DNA from: CAVSJJ01 sp963728395
GTDB lineage: Bacteria > Actinomycetota > Actinomycetes > Actinomycetales > Dermatophilaceae
DNA length: 64,000 bases
Direction of reading: 5' to 3'
Assembly (NCBI GenBank): GCA_963728395.1
Contig: CAVSJJ010000001.1
Location: forward strand, 186,001 to 250,000
Part shown: one piece after another, positions 51,753-59,510 of the stretch
How the letters are laid out: every line of letters starts with the position of its first letter
Numbering within the stretch: the stretch's first letter is position 1
The notes under the pieces: model-generated
The model's database searches: none
Seen by the model: only the letters and a program-made list of their open reading frames with translations
What the model was told of the DNA's origin: nothing
Position numbers and translations under genes: made by a program

Positions 51753-51965
51753 GCCAGTGCCGTCGGACGACGGCACCACGCGCGCCCACGAGGGGAAGCC
51801 GGTCCAAGTCCGGCGCTGACCCGCAACCGTAGGCCACCGCAAGGTGGCGAGCCGGAATGCCTCGGGAGCGCGAGCGGCTCCCACACACCGTCGAGGAACG
51901 CGGGACGGAGCCCAGGCTCGCTGGGTCCAGCGGTCGGGGCAATCGTCACGAACCGCTCAGGAAGG
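51753..51965 (+). promoter_or_regulatory. Cobalamin riboswitch
   Basis: Conserved core GGGGAAGCCGGTCCAAGTCC (51792 on) is followed by GCGCTGACCCGCAACCGTAGG and, after a small hairpin (CACCGCAAGGTGG), the B12-box-like AGCCGGAATGCC near 51850. An outer stem GTGCCGTCG/CGACGGCAC precedes the core. The mRNA continues about 110 bases to a ribosome binding site (GGAAGGGA) and ATG at 51971. Control is probably of translation or transcription of the whole uptake operon by adenosyl- or methylcobalamin. Confidence 0.9.
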
Positions 51966-51970
51966 GACCC

Positions 51971-53374
51971 ATGTCCTCCGCACGCAGCCGCGTCGGCGCC
52001 GCCGTCGCGGGCCTTGCCCTGGCCTCCCTGGCCATCGTCCCCGCCGCCCGGGCCGACTCCTCCCCGCGCACCCCGCCGACCGCGTCGGCCACGGCCAGCG
52101 CCACCGCCTCGCCCGGCGCCACCGCCACCGCCTCGCCCAGCGCCACGCCTGTGGCCGGGGTCCACCTCGCCGCACCAGCCGTCACCGGCACGACCGGCCG
52201 GCAGGCCGCCGACGCGGCCCACTTCGTCGCCGCGACGCTCGCCGCCGGGGGCCACCACTACGTCTACCCCGGCACGGCCTCCCTCGACGGCGGCAACACC
52301 GTCGACGCGATCCTCGCCCTCGACGGCGTCGGGGTGGGCCGGGACGAGGCGGCCGCGGCCGCGGCATACCTCGTCGCGCACCTCGGCGACTACGTCGGGG
52401 CCGGGGGGGAGACGTATGCCGGTCCGACCGCCAAGGCGCTGCTCGCCGTCCTTGCCCAGGGCCTGGACCCGCACGACGTCGGCGGGACCGACCTGCTCGC
52501 CAGGCTCGCCGGCCTCGAGACCTCCTCCGGCCGGTTCTCCGACGTCTCGGCGTGGGGCGACTACTCCAACACGATCGGCCAGTCCCTCGCGGTCATCGCG
52601 CTGGCGCGGGCCGGGGAGACGGTGTCCGGCACGGCCGTGGCCTACCTCGCCGGGCTGCAGTGCCCGGACGGCGGGTTCACCAACGACCCCGCCGCCGAGG
52701 TGTGCGAGAGCGACCCCGACGCGACGGCGTTCGCCGTCCAGGCGCTCCTGTCGGTCTCGGTGCCGACGCTGGACACCTCGGCCGCGGCGGCGGCCGGCCT
52801 GGACTACCTCACCGGCATCCAGACCGGCGCCGGTGGCGTCGCGAGCTCGACCGGCGGGCCCAACGCCAACTCGACCGGCGTCGCGGCCCAGGCCTTCGCC
52901 GCCGGGGGTCGGGCCTCGGCCCTCGCCGCGGCCCAGTCCTTCCTCGCCGGCCTCCAGTACGACTGCTCGTATGCCGCACGCCTGCGCGGCGGCATCGCGT
53001 TCCAGGCCTCGGACCGGGCGGCGAGGAGCGCGACCGCGCCCGCTGACACCGACCTCCGCGCGACGCCGCAGGCGGCCCTCGGGCTGGCCGGCGGGACGCT
53101 GGCCGCGGTGACCTCCGACGGTGCCGTCGCCGGCACGACGGCCCCGGTCTGCGCGGCGCGGACCTCGTCCACGTCGTCGGCGGGGTCCGCCGAACCCGCC
53201 GCCGCGACGACAGCCGGGAGCACAGCCGGGAGCACGGCCGGCGACCCGGGCTCGCTCGCCTACACCGGAGCCCTCGTGGGCGGCCCGCTGCTCCTCGCGG
53301 CGCTCCTCGTCCTCGGCGGCCTCACCGCCCTCGTCACCGGGTCGCTCCTGCGTCGCCGGGGGGCCCACTCATGA
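51971..53374 (+). CDS. Cell-wall-anchored prenyltransferase-repeat protein, transcobalamin alpha-domain-like
   Basis: 467-residue surface protein. Sec signal peptide (about residues 1-28, ending ARADS), Ala/Thr/Ser/Pro-rich linker, then an alpha/alpha-barrel built of prenyltransferase/squalene-cyclase-type repeats, seen as LAGLQCPDGGF, LDYLTGIQTGAGG and FLAGLQYDCSY. The same fold forms the alpha domain of intrinsic factor and transcobalamin. The C-terminus has the LAYTG sortase motif (class E LAxTG type), a hydrophobic helix and RRR. It heads a B12-riboswitch operon with an ECF importer, so a role in catching corrinoids at the wall is inferred. ATGA overlap with the next gene. Confidence 0.75.
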   Translation: MSSARSRVGAAVAGLALASLAIVPAARADSSPRTPPTASATASATASPGATATASPSATPVAGVHLAAPAVTGTTGRQAADAAHFVAATLAAGGHHYVYPGTASLDGGNTVDAILALDGVGVGRDEAAAAAAYLVAHLGDYVGAGGETYAGPTAKALLAVLAQGLDPHDVGGTDLLARLAGLETSSGRFSDVSAWGDYSNTIGQSLAVIALARAGETVSGTAVAYLAGLQCPDGGFTNDPAAEVCESDPDATAFAVQALLSVSVPTLDTSAAAAAGLDYLTGIQTGAGGVASSTGGPNANSTGVAAQAFAAGGRASALAAAQSFLAGLQYDCSYAARLRGGIAFQASDRAARSATAPADTDLRATPQAALGLAGGTLAAVTSDGAVAGTTAPVCAARTSSTSSAGSAEPAAATTAGSTAGSTAGDPGSLAYTGALVGGPLLLAALLVLGGLTALVTGSLLRRRGAHS

Positions 53375-54210
53375 GCAGACCCCACCGTCTCACCCGCTGG
53401 GCCGGGCTCGCGGCCGCGACCGTCGTGGCGGCCGCGGGGCCCATCGTGGGCGTCGCCTCGCCCGCGTCGGCCGCCGCGTGCTCGGGCACGGGCAGCGGCG
53501 TCACCGTCGTCGTCGGCTCGTCGGTCGACTGCGCCGGCGGGGTCCCGGCCACCGCACTGGCGGCCCTCCGGGCGGCGGGGCACTCGACGGTCATGGTCAG
53601 CCGCATCCCCGCGGCGCTGTGCCGGATCGACGGCGTGCCCGCCTCGGACCCCTGTGTCGTCATGCCGCCCTCGTCGGCCTACTGGTCGCTGTGGACCGCC
53701 ACGCGCGGTGGGTCCTGGGTCTTCGCCTCGACCGGCGTGGGGTCCGACCACCCGGCACCCGGCACGGTCGTCGGGTTCGCGTTCGGCGCGGGCGACCCGC
53801 CCGCGGTCCGGCCGCCGGCGCCCGCCCCCGCACCGCGCGCGAGTTCGGCGCCGAAGCCCACGAAGCGCCCGACGGCGACACCGAGTCGGACGAGCACGTC
53901 CCCTCGGACCGCGGCCGCCACGCCCGAGACGACCGGCGGGGACCGCGGTTCCGCACCGACGAGTCCGGCGAAGCAGGCTCCGCCCGCGGGTGCCGCGGCA
54001 CCGGACCTCGCCCGGACCCCCACGGAGCTCCGGGACTCCGCGGCCCCGACCGCCACCGACGTCGGGCGCGGGTCGCTCGACGACGCCGCACCCGCGTCCT
54101 CGACCTCGGCGCTCGGATCGTCGAGCCCCTGGGCGCTCCTCGGCGGAGCAGTCCTCGCGCTCGCCCTCGGCGGTGCCACGGCATACGCCGTCCGGCGACG
54201 TCGCGGCTGA
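53371..54210 (+). CDS. Membrane-tethered DUF4430/transcobalamin beta-domain-like protein
   Basis: 279-residue protein: Sec signal peptide (about residues 1-33), a compact domain of about 110 residues, a long Pro/Thr/Ala-rich stalk, and a C-terminal membrane helix followed by RRRRG. The domain (VTVVVGSSVDCAG, LCRIDGVPASDPC, SAYWSLWTATRGGSWVFAST) resembles the small beta domain that closes over B12 in transcobalamin and that Pfam holds as DUF4430. Four cysteines could give two disulfides. No sortase motif, so it is tethered by its helix, whereas its partner is wall-anchored. I infer that the two proteins form one corrinoid-binding unit. Confidence 0.7.
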   Translation: MSRPHRLTRWAGLAAATVVAAAGPIVGVASPASAAACSGTGSGVTVVVGSSVDCAGGVPATALAALRAAGHSTVMVSRIPAALCRIDGVPASDPCVVMPPSSAYWSLWTATRGGSWVFASTGVGSDHPAPGTVVGFAFGAGDPPAVRPPAPAPAPRASSAPKPTKRPTATPSRTSTSPRTAAATPETTGGDRGSAPTSPAKQAPPAGAAAPDLARTPTELRDSAAPTATDVGRGSLDDAAPASSTSALGSSSPWALLGGAVLALALGGATAYAVRRRRG

Positions 54211-54213
54211 CCG

Positions 54214-55353
54214 GTGCGCACGGTGCCCGCGCTGCCACGCCACGTCCATCCTGGGGCGTGGTGGCTGTGGGCGCTGGGCCTGGCCGTCGCCGCCGGCTCC
54301 GCGACGAACCCGGTTCTGCTCGGCGTCGTCCTCGGGGTCCTCGGCCTCGTCGTCGCGAGCCGGCGGGGTGACTCCCCGTGGGCGCGGGCGTTCCGGCTCT
54401 ACCTGCTGCTCGGGGGCCTCATCGTCCTCGTCCGGGTCCTCCTCCACCTCCTCGTCGGGCTCAAGGTCGGCGGCCACCTGCTCCTCACGCTGCCGAGCCC
54501 GACCCTGCCCTCCTGGGCGGCCGGCATCACCCTGCTCGGGCCGGTCTACCTCGAAGGGCTGCTCGGGGCGGCCCTCGAGGGGGCCCGGCTCGGCATGATC
54601 GTCGCCGCCGTCGGCGCGGCGAACGCCCTGGCCAACCCGAAGCGGCTGCTGCGGGCGATGCCCGGCGCCCTGGCCGAGATCGGCACGGCCGTCGTCGTGT
54701 CGGTCACCGTCGCGCCCCAGCTCGCCGACAGCGTGCAGCGGGTCCTCCGGGCCCGGGCCCTGCGTGGACAGGCGGGCCGCGGGCTCCGGTCGGTCCGGCA
54801 GGTGGCGCTGCCGGTGCTCCAGGACACCCTCGACCGCTCGCTCCTCCTCGCCGCGTCGATGGACGCCAGGGGCTACGGACATCGCTCCGACCTCTCCCGG
54901 ACCGCGCACCGGATCGCCGCCGTCCTCTCGCTCGGCGGGCTCGTCGGCGCCGCCGTCGGGGTCTACGGCGTCCTCGACACCGAGGCGCCCGCCGCGCTCG
55001 GGCTCCCGCTGCTCGTCGCCGGCCTGGTCGCCGCGGTCGCCGGTGCCTGGCTGGGCGGCCGCTCCGTCGTCCGCTCGACCTACCGGCCCGACCCGTGGGT
55101 CGGGCCCGAGTGGCTCACCGCCGGCTCCGGGGCGCTCGCGGCCGCCGCGGCGCTCGCCACGAGCCGTCTCGACCCGGCGGCCATGACGATGCCGCTGCAG
55201 CCGCTGGCTGTGCCGGCGCTGCCGTGGCTGGCCGTCCTGGGGGTGCTCGTCGCCGCGCTTCCCGCGGTCCTCACCCCCGAGCCGCCACGACCGCGGTCGC
55301 CGTCACGGGAGGTCCGGCCGATGGCCGCAGCCGAGGAGGTCGGGCATGGCTGA
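54214..55353 (+). CDS. ECF transporter T component (EcfT)
   Basis: Energy-coupling membrane subunit of 379 residues, CbiQ family. About six helices with the coupling-helix motif AASMDARGYG near residue 220, which contacts the ATPases. GTG start three bases after the previous stop. A 100-residue C-terminal extension with extra helices is longer than in many EcfT proteins. Context predicts cobalamin as cargo (CbrV-type role). Confidence 0.85.
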   Translation: MRTVPALPRHVHPGAWWLWALGLAVAAGSATNPVLLGVVLGVLGLVVASRRGDSPWARAFRLYLLLGGLIVLVRVLLHLLVGLKVGGHLLLTLPSPTLPSWAAGITLLGPVYLEGLLGAALEGARLGMIVAAVGAANALANPKRLLRAMPGALAEIGTAVVVSVTVAPQLADSVQRVLRARALRGQAGRGLRSVRQVALPVLQDTLDRSLLLAASMDARGYGHRSDLSRTAHRIAAVLSLGGLVGAAVGVYGVLDTEAPAALGLPLLVAGLVAAVAGAWLGGRSVVRSTYRPDPWVGPEWLTAGSGALAAAAALATSRLDPAAMTMPLQPLAVPALPWLAVLGVLVAALPAVLTPEPPRPRSPSREVRPMAAAEEVGHG

Positions 55354-57055
55354 GCCGGCGGTTCACCTCGAGGGCGTCACCGTGACCTATGCCGGAGCGC
55401 ACCGGCCCGCGCTGTGCGACGTCGACCTCACCATCCCCGAGGGGGAACTGGCCCTCGTCGTCGGCCGGACCGGGTCCGGGAAGTCGACCCTGCTCGGCAC
55501 GATGAACGGGGCGGTTCCCCATTTCACCGGCGGCCGGCTCGCGGGTCGGGCGCTCCTGCACGGCCGGGACACCAGGACGCATCGGCCCCGCGACCTCGCC
55601 GGCATCGTCGGCGTCGTCGGCCAGGACCCGCTCGCCGGCTTCGTCACCGACACCGTCGAGGAGGAGCTCGCGTACGGCATGGAACAACTGGCCCTGCCCG
55701 GTGAGGTCATGCGCAAGCGGGTCGAGGAGACCCTCGACCTGCTCGGCATCGCCGATCTGCGCGACGCGCCGCTGCGCGAGCTGTCCGGCGGCCAGCAGCA
55801 GCGGGTCGCCATCGGGGCGGTGCTCACCGCCCACCCGCAGGTCCTCGTCCTCGACGAGCCGACCTCGGCGCTCGACCCGACGGGCGCCGAGGAGGTCCTC
55901 GCGGCGGTGACCCGTCTCGTCCACGACCTCGCCGTCACCGTCGTCCTCGCCGAGCACCGCATCGAGCGGGTCATCCAGTACGCCGACCTCGTCGTCCACG
56001 TCGGCGGGGACGGCCGGGTCACCTCGGGCGCCCCGGCGACGGTGATGGCCACCTCCAGCGTCGCCCCGCCGGTCGTCGAGCTCGGCCGGTGGGCCGGATG
56101 GGCGCCGCTGCCCCTCTCGGTGCGCGACGCCCGCCGGGCTGCCCACGCCCTCCGCTCGGCGGCCACCTCCGCCTCCGCCGCCCCCCCGCCCCCAGCGTCC
56201 CCGCCCCCAGCGTCCCCGCCCCCAGCGTCCGCGGATTCGGTCGCCCCGGCGACCAGAACCGCGGACGCTGCGGGGGCGACGGCGCTCACGGCGCGGGGCA
56301 TCGTCGTCCGGCACGGAGACCTCGTCGCCGTGGCCGGCGTCGACCTCACGCTCGAGGCCGGGCGGGTCTCCGCGCTCATGGGGCGCAACGGCTCGGGCAA
56401 GTCCTCGCTGCTGTGGGCGCTGCAGGGCTCGGGGCCCCGACAGGGCGGGAGCGTCGCCGTCCCCGCCGCCGGCCGCCTCGTTGACCCGCGCGAGCAGGCC
56501 CCCGATCGCCGCCGGCGGCTCGTCGGGCTCGTACCGCAGACCCCGGGCGACCTGCTCTATCTCGACACGGTCCAGCACGAGTGCGTCCAGGCCGACACCG
56601 AGAGCGAGGCCGCGCCGGGCACCTGCGCTCGGCTCCTCGGGCGGCTCGCCCCCGGCATACCGGCCGACCGGCACCCCGCGGACCTCTCGGAGGGGCAGCG
56701 GCTCGCCCTCGTCCTCGCCGTCCAGCTGACGGCGGACCCGGCCGTGCTCCTCCTCGACGAGCCGACCCGCGGGCTGGACTACGCGGCCAAGCAGGCCCTG
56801 TCCGAGGTCCTGCGCGACCTCGCCGCCCGGGGGCGGTGCATCGTCGCCGCGACCCACGATGTCGAGTTCGTCGCCGGCCTCGCCGACCGGGTGGTCGTCG
56901 TCGCGAACGGCGAGATCGTCGCCGACGGTCCCACGAGCGACGTCGTGCGCTCCTCCCCCGCGTTCGCGCCCCAGGTGGCGAAGATCCTCGCGCCCGGACC
57001 CTGGCTCACCGTCGACGCCGTGCGAGCCGCTTTCCCGAACGGGCCGCCGCGATGA
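55346..57055 (+). CDS. ECF transporter fused ATPase (EcfA-EcfA')
   Basis: Two ABC ATPase domains in one 569-residue chain. Domain 1: Walker A GRTGSGKST, signature LSGGQQQR, Walker B VLVLDEPTSALD. Domain 2: Walker A GRNGSGKSS, signature LSEGQRLAL, Walker B LLLDEPTRGLD. The linker (about residues 270-315) is Pro/Ala-rich and contains three perfect copies of a 15-base repeat. ATG lies 8 bases inside the end of the T-component gene. Fused ATPases are common in actinobacterial ECF systems (CbrU-type role). Confidence 0.9.
   Translation: MAEPAVHLEGVTVTYAGAHRPALCDVDLTIPEGELALVVGRTGSGKSTLLGTMNGAVPHFTGGRLAGRALLHGRDTRTHRPRDLAGIVGVVGQDPLAGFVTDTVEEELAYGMEQLALPGEVMRKRVEETLDLLGIADLRDAPLRELSGGQQQRVAIGAVLTAHPQVLVLDEPTSALDPTGAEEVLAAVTRLVHDLAVTVVLAEHRIERVIQYADLVVHVGGDGRVTSGAPATVMATSSVAPPVVELGRWAGWAPLPLSVRDARRAAHALRSAATSASAAPPPPASPPPASPPPASADSVAPATRTADAAGATALTARGIVVRHGDLVAVAGVDLTLEAGRVSALMGRNGSGKSSLLWALQGSGPRQGGSVAVPAAGRLVDPREQAPDRRRRLVGLVPQTPGDLLYLDTVQHECVQADTESEAAPGTCARLLGRLAPGIPADRHPADLSEGQRLALVLAVQLTADPAVLLLDEPTRGLDYAAKQALSEVLRDLAARGRCIVAATHDVEFVAGLADRVVVVANGEIVADGPTSDVVRSSPAFAPQVAKILAPGPWLTVDAVRAAFPNGPPR
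56186..56230 (+). repeat. Three perfect 15-bp tandem repeats in the EcfA linker
   Basis: CCGCCCCCAGCGTCC three times head to tail, coding PPASP-type residues in the disordered linker. Length changes here would stay in frame. Confidence 0.9.
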
Positions 57056-57891
57056 GTGGCACCTCGGTCCGTCACCCGGCGACCCACCCGACCCCGCCGA
57101 CCGACCCCACCGCGGGGGTCGACGCCGTCGGCCTGCGGCCCCGATCGGTGCTCGCCCTCGGGATCGTCTCCCTGGTCGGCGTGGCGGCCCTCGGGTGGCC
57201 GTTGCTGATCAGCCCGGGCTCGGCGCTGTCGCACTCGACCCAGGCGCCGTTGCTCTTCGCCGTGCTCCTGCCGCTGCTGCTCGGCGTCGTCCTCGCCGAG
57301 GTCTCCGAGGGCGGACTCGACGTCAAGGCGGTCGCGCTGCTCGGGGTCCTCACGGCGATCGGGGCGGCCCTGCGACCGCTCGGGGCCGGGACCGCCGGGC
57401 TCGAGACGGTCTTCTTCCTCCTCGTCCTCTCCGGCCGGGTGTTCGGGGCGGGGTTCGGCTTCGTCCTCGGCGCGACGACCCTCTTCGGCTCGGCTCTCCT
57501 CACCGGCGGGGTCGGGCCGTGGCTGCCCTACCAGATGCTCGGCGCCGCGTGGGTCGGCCTCGGCGCCGGCCTGCTCCCCCGCGCCCGCGGGCGGACGGAG
57601 GTGGTGCTGCTCGCGGCATACGCAGCGCTCGCGGGGCTTCTCTACGGTGGTGCCCTCGACTTCGCTTTCTGGCCGTTCACGACCGGGCTCGGCGGGGCGC
57701 TGTCGTTCGTCCCGGGGGCGCCGGTCCTGGACAACCTCCACCGGTTCCTGGTGTATGCAGCCTCGACCTCCCTCGGCTGGGACATCGGCCGAGCGCTGAC
57801 GAACGCGGTCCTCGTCGCGCTCACCGGCCGGGCCGTGCTCGGCGCCCTGCGGCGCGCCGCACGCCGAGCCGCCTTCGCCCCCCGCCAATGA
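57052..57891 (+). CDS. cbrT: ECF transporter S component, predicted cobalamin-specific
   Basis: 279-residue substrate-specificity subunit with about six helices after a soluble Pro/Thr-rich N-terminus of 30 residues. ALRPLGAGTAGLETVFFLLV and GVGPWLPYQMLGAAWVGLGA resemble S components of the CbrT group predicted for B12. Gene order T-A-A-S behind a cobalamin riboswitch is the basis for the name; direct evidence of substrate is lacking. ATG overlaps the ATPase stop. Confidence 0.75.
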   Translation: MSGTSVRHPATHPTPPTDPTAGVDAVGLRPRSVLALGIVSLVGVAALGWPLLISPGSALSHSTQAPLLFAVLLPLLLGVVLAEVSEGGLDVKAVALLGVLTAIGAALRPLGAGTAGLETVFFLLVLSGRVFGAGFGFVLGATTLFGSALLTGGVGPWLPYQMLGAAWVGLGAGLLPRARGRTEVVLLAAYAALAGLLYGGALDFAFWPFTTGLGGALSFVPGAPVLDNLHRFLVYAASTSLGWDIGRALTNAVLVALTGRAVLGALRRAARRAAFAPRQ

Positions 57892-57966
57892 CTCCCCAAT
57901 AGGGAAGTTACTGGCCCGCAGGGGCACCACCCACCCCGGCCGCCCGGGCAACAACTCCCCAATTGG
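57891..57966. promoter_or_regulatory. Paired ACTCCCCAATWGGG elements
   Basis: ACTCCCCAATAGGG (57891-57904) and ACTCCCCAATTGGG (57953-57966), 62 bases apart, in the 217-base gap between the ECF operon and the NUDIX gene. The second is inside a longer imperfect dyad (CAACA...TGTTG). Operator pair or terminator remnants; nothing else recognisable in this gap before the upstream ORF. Confidence 0.4.
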
Positions 57967-58079
57967 GTGAGATGTTGGCGGTCGGGTGGGCGATCGGACC
58001 GGGGTCGGTCCGGCTGTGACAGGATCGGACGGACGAGCGCCCCCCGCCGCAAAGGCGGCCGCCCACCTGGAGGGAAGCC

Positions 58080-58112
58080 ATGAGCCCGAGCGACCGCGGA
58101 GGGAAGCGATGA
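58080..58112 (+). CDS. Short upstream ORF (10 codons) coupled to the NUDIX gene
   Basis: ATG with GGAGGG 5 bases upstream encodes MSPSDRGGKR and stops with TGA overlapping the NUDIX ATG (ATGA). The 14-base string GGAGGGAAGC(C/G)ATG A is present twice, 29 bases apart, once for each start. It may be a leader peptide, a coupling device, or a small duplication with a lost frame. Confidence 0.5.
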   Translation: MSPSDRGGKR

Positions 58113-58648
58113 ACCCGACCGACCTCGATCGCCGCGAGGGCTGGCTGAGCCGCGAGGAGCTCGACGCGGCCCGGGGCCAGCTGCCGATCCTCTATGTCGA
58201 CGCCGTCCCGGTCCGGGTCGACCCGAGCGGTGCCATCACCGCCGTCGGGCTGCTCCTGCGCGTCACCGGGCAGGGCATGATCCATCGCGAGCTCGTCTCC
58301 GGCCGGGTCCTCTACCACGAGCGGGTCCGCGATGCCCTGCTGCGCCACCTCGAGAAGGACCTCGGCCCGGTCGCCCTCCCCCAGGTCCCTCCGACGCCCC
58401 AGCCGTTCACCGTCGCCGAGTACTTCCCGACGCCGGGCATCACGCCCTTCCACGACCCGCGCCAGCACGCGGTCTCGCTGGCGTTCATCGTCCCGGTGAC
58501 CGGCGACTGCGCCCCGCAGCAGGACGCCCTCGACCTGACCTGGTTCAGCCCCAGTGACGCCCTGGACCCGGTCCTCCTCGCCGAGATGAGCGGGGGCCGC
58601 GGGGTGCTGCTGCGCCAGGCACTCGCCCACGCCGGCCACGCCGTCTGA
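58109..58648 (+). CDS. NUDIX-fold hydrolase (DUF4916 type)
   Basis: 179-residue protein. The start GWLSREELDAARGQLPILYVDAVPVR fits actinobacterial DUF4916 NUDIX-like proteins. The canonical Nudix box (GX5EX7REUXEEXGU) is degenerate: GRVLYHERVRDALLRHLEKDL has no REUxEE, so hydrolase activity is uncertain. Later segments are PFTVAEYFPTPG and HAVSLAFIVPV. Translation is coupled to the 10-codon ORF before it. Convergent with the PlsC-like gene. Confidence 0.7.
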   Translation: MNPTDLDRREGWLSREELDAARGQLPILYVDAVPVRVDPSGAITAVGLLLRVTGQGMIHRELVSGRVLYHERVRDALLRHLEKDLGPVALPQVPPTPQPFTVAEYFPTPGITPFHDPRQHAVSLAFIVPVTGDCAPQQDALDLTWFSPSDALDPVLLAEMSGGRGVLLRQALAHAGHAV

Positions 58649-58657
58649 GCGGCTCGG

Positions 58658-59413
58658 TCAGCGGCCGAACGGGTCCTCGCGCCGGGACTCCCGGTCCCGC
58701 TCGTCCATCGCGTACGCCTCCTCGAGGGTCGGCGCGCTGCCGCCGAGCCGGGCGGGCAGGAAGGCGCGCTCGGCGTCGCCCATCGGCGGGTATGCCGCCT
58801 GCTGCGCATGCAGCTGCGCCACCATCCGCTGCTGCAGGGCCGCCGTGGCCGCGTCGGCGTCGTCGCGCCGCTCGACCGTCATCGGCTCACCGACGGTGAT
58901 GAAGATGTCGACATTGCTGCGGCCCATCCGCTTGGGGTGGTCCTTGGTCCAGACCCGCTGCGAGCCCCAGATCGTCGTCGGGAGGATGGGCACCCCGGCG
59001 AGCTGGGCCATCCGCACCGTGCCCGACTTGAACTCCTTCAGCTCGAACGAGCGCGAGATCGTCGCCTCGGGGAACACCCCGACGATCTCCCCCGCCCGCA
59101 GGGCATCGACGGCGGCGCGGAAGGACGACGCACCGCGCTCCCGGTCCACCGGGATGTGTCGCATGCCCCGCATGAGCGGCCCCGACACCCGGTGGCGGAA
59201 GGTGCTCTCCTTCGCCATGAAGCGCACGAGCCGGCGCGAGCGGCGGGCGACGAGGCCGGCATACGTGAAGTCCAGGTAGCCGGTGTGGTTGATCGCCATG
59301 ACCGCGCCACCCGAGCGCGGCACATGCTCCTCGCCCACCATCGTGAACCGCAGACCCTGCAGGAAGAAGAGCGTCCGGGCCGTCCCGATGACGGAGATGT
59401 AGAGCGGCTCCAT
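58658..59413 (-). CDS. plsC: 1-acyl-sn-glycerol-3-phosphate acyltransferase-like protein
   Basis: 251-residue PlsC-family acyltransferase of phospholipid synthesis. HxxxxD is HTGYLD in INHTGYLDF (near residue 43), the phosphate-binding block is VGVFPEATIS, and VPILPTTIWG follows. ATG at 59413 lies 6 bases after TAGGGT, so leaderless; a perfect dyad overlaps that box. The acceptor is not certain, since actinobacteria carry several such paralogues, including the one at 34.2 kb. Confidence 0.85.
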   Translation of the reverse strand: MEPLYISVIGTARTLFFLQGLRFTMVGEEHVPRSGGAVMAINHTGYLDFTYAGLVARRSRRLVRFMAKESTFRHRVSGPLMRGMRHIPVDRERGASSFRAAVDALRAGEIVGVFPEATISRSFELKEFKSGTVRMAQLAGVPILPTTIWGSQRVWTKDHPKRMGRSNVDIFITVGEPMTVERRDDADAATAALQQRMVAQLHAQQAAYPPMGDAERAFLPARLGGSAPTLEEAYAMDERDRESRREDPFGR

Positions 59414-59419
59414 GGCGGC

Positions 59420-59425
59420 ACCCTA
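59420..59425 (-). promoter_or_regulatory. Leaderless -10 box of the plsC-like gene
   Basis: TAGGGT on the minus strand, 6 bases before the ATG. Confidence 0.5.
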
Positions 59426-59437
59426 CGCCCACGTAGG
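59422..59437. promoter_or_regulatory. Candidate operator CCTACG-N4-CGTAGG
   Basis: Perfect 6-base dyad overlapping four bases of the -10 box of the plsC-like gene. Binding there would block transcription; the regulator is unknown. Confidence 0.4.
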
Positions 59438-59510
59438 TTGCGGCGGCGCGGACGCTCGCCCCCCGGAACCCACGCGCGATCGGGGACGAGGATCTGCGAG
59501 GATTCTCCGC

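Noticed and set aside
56186..56230. CRISPR-like repeats
   Set aside because: Three head-to-tail copies with no spacers, inside a coding linker.
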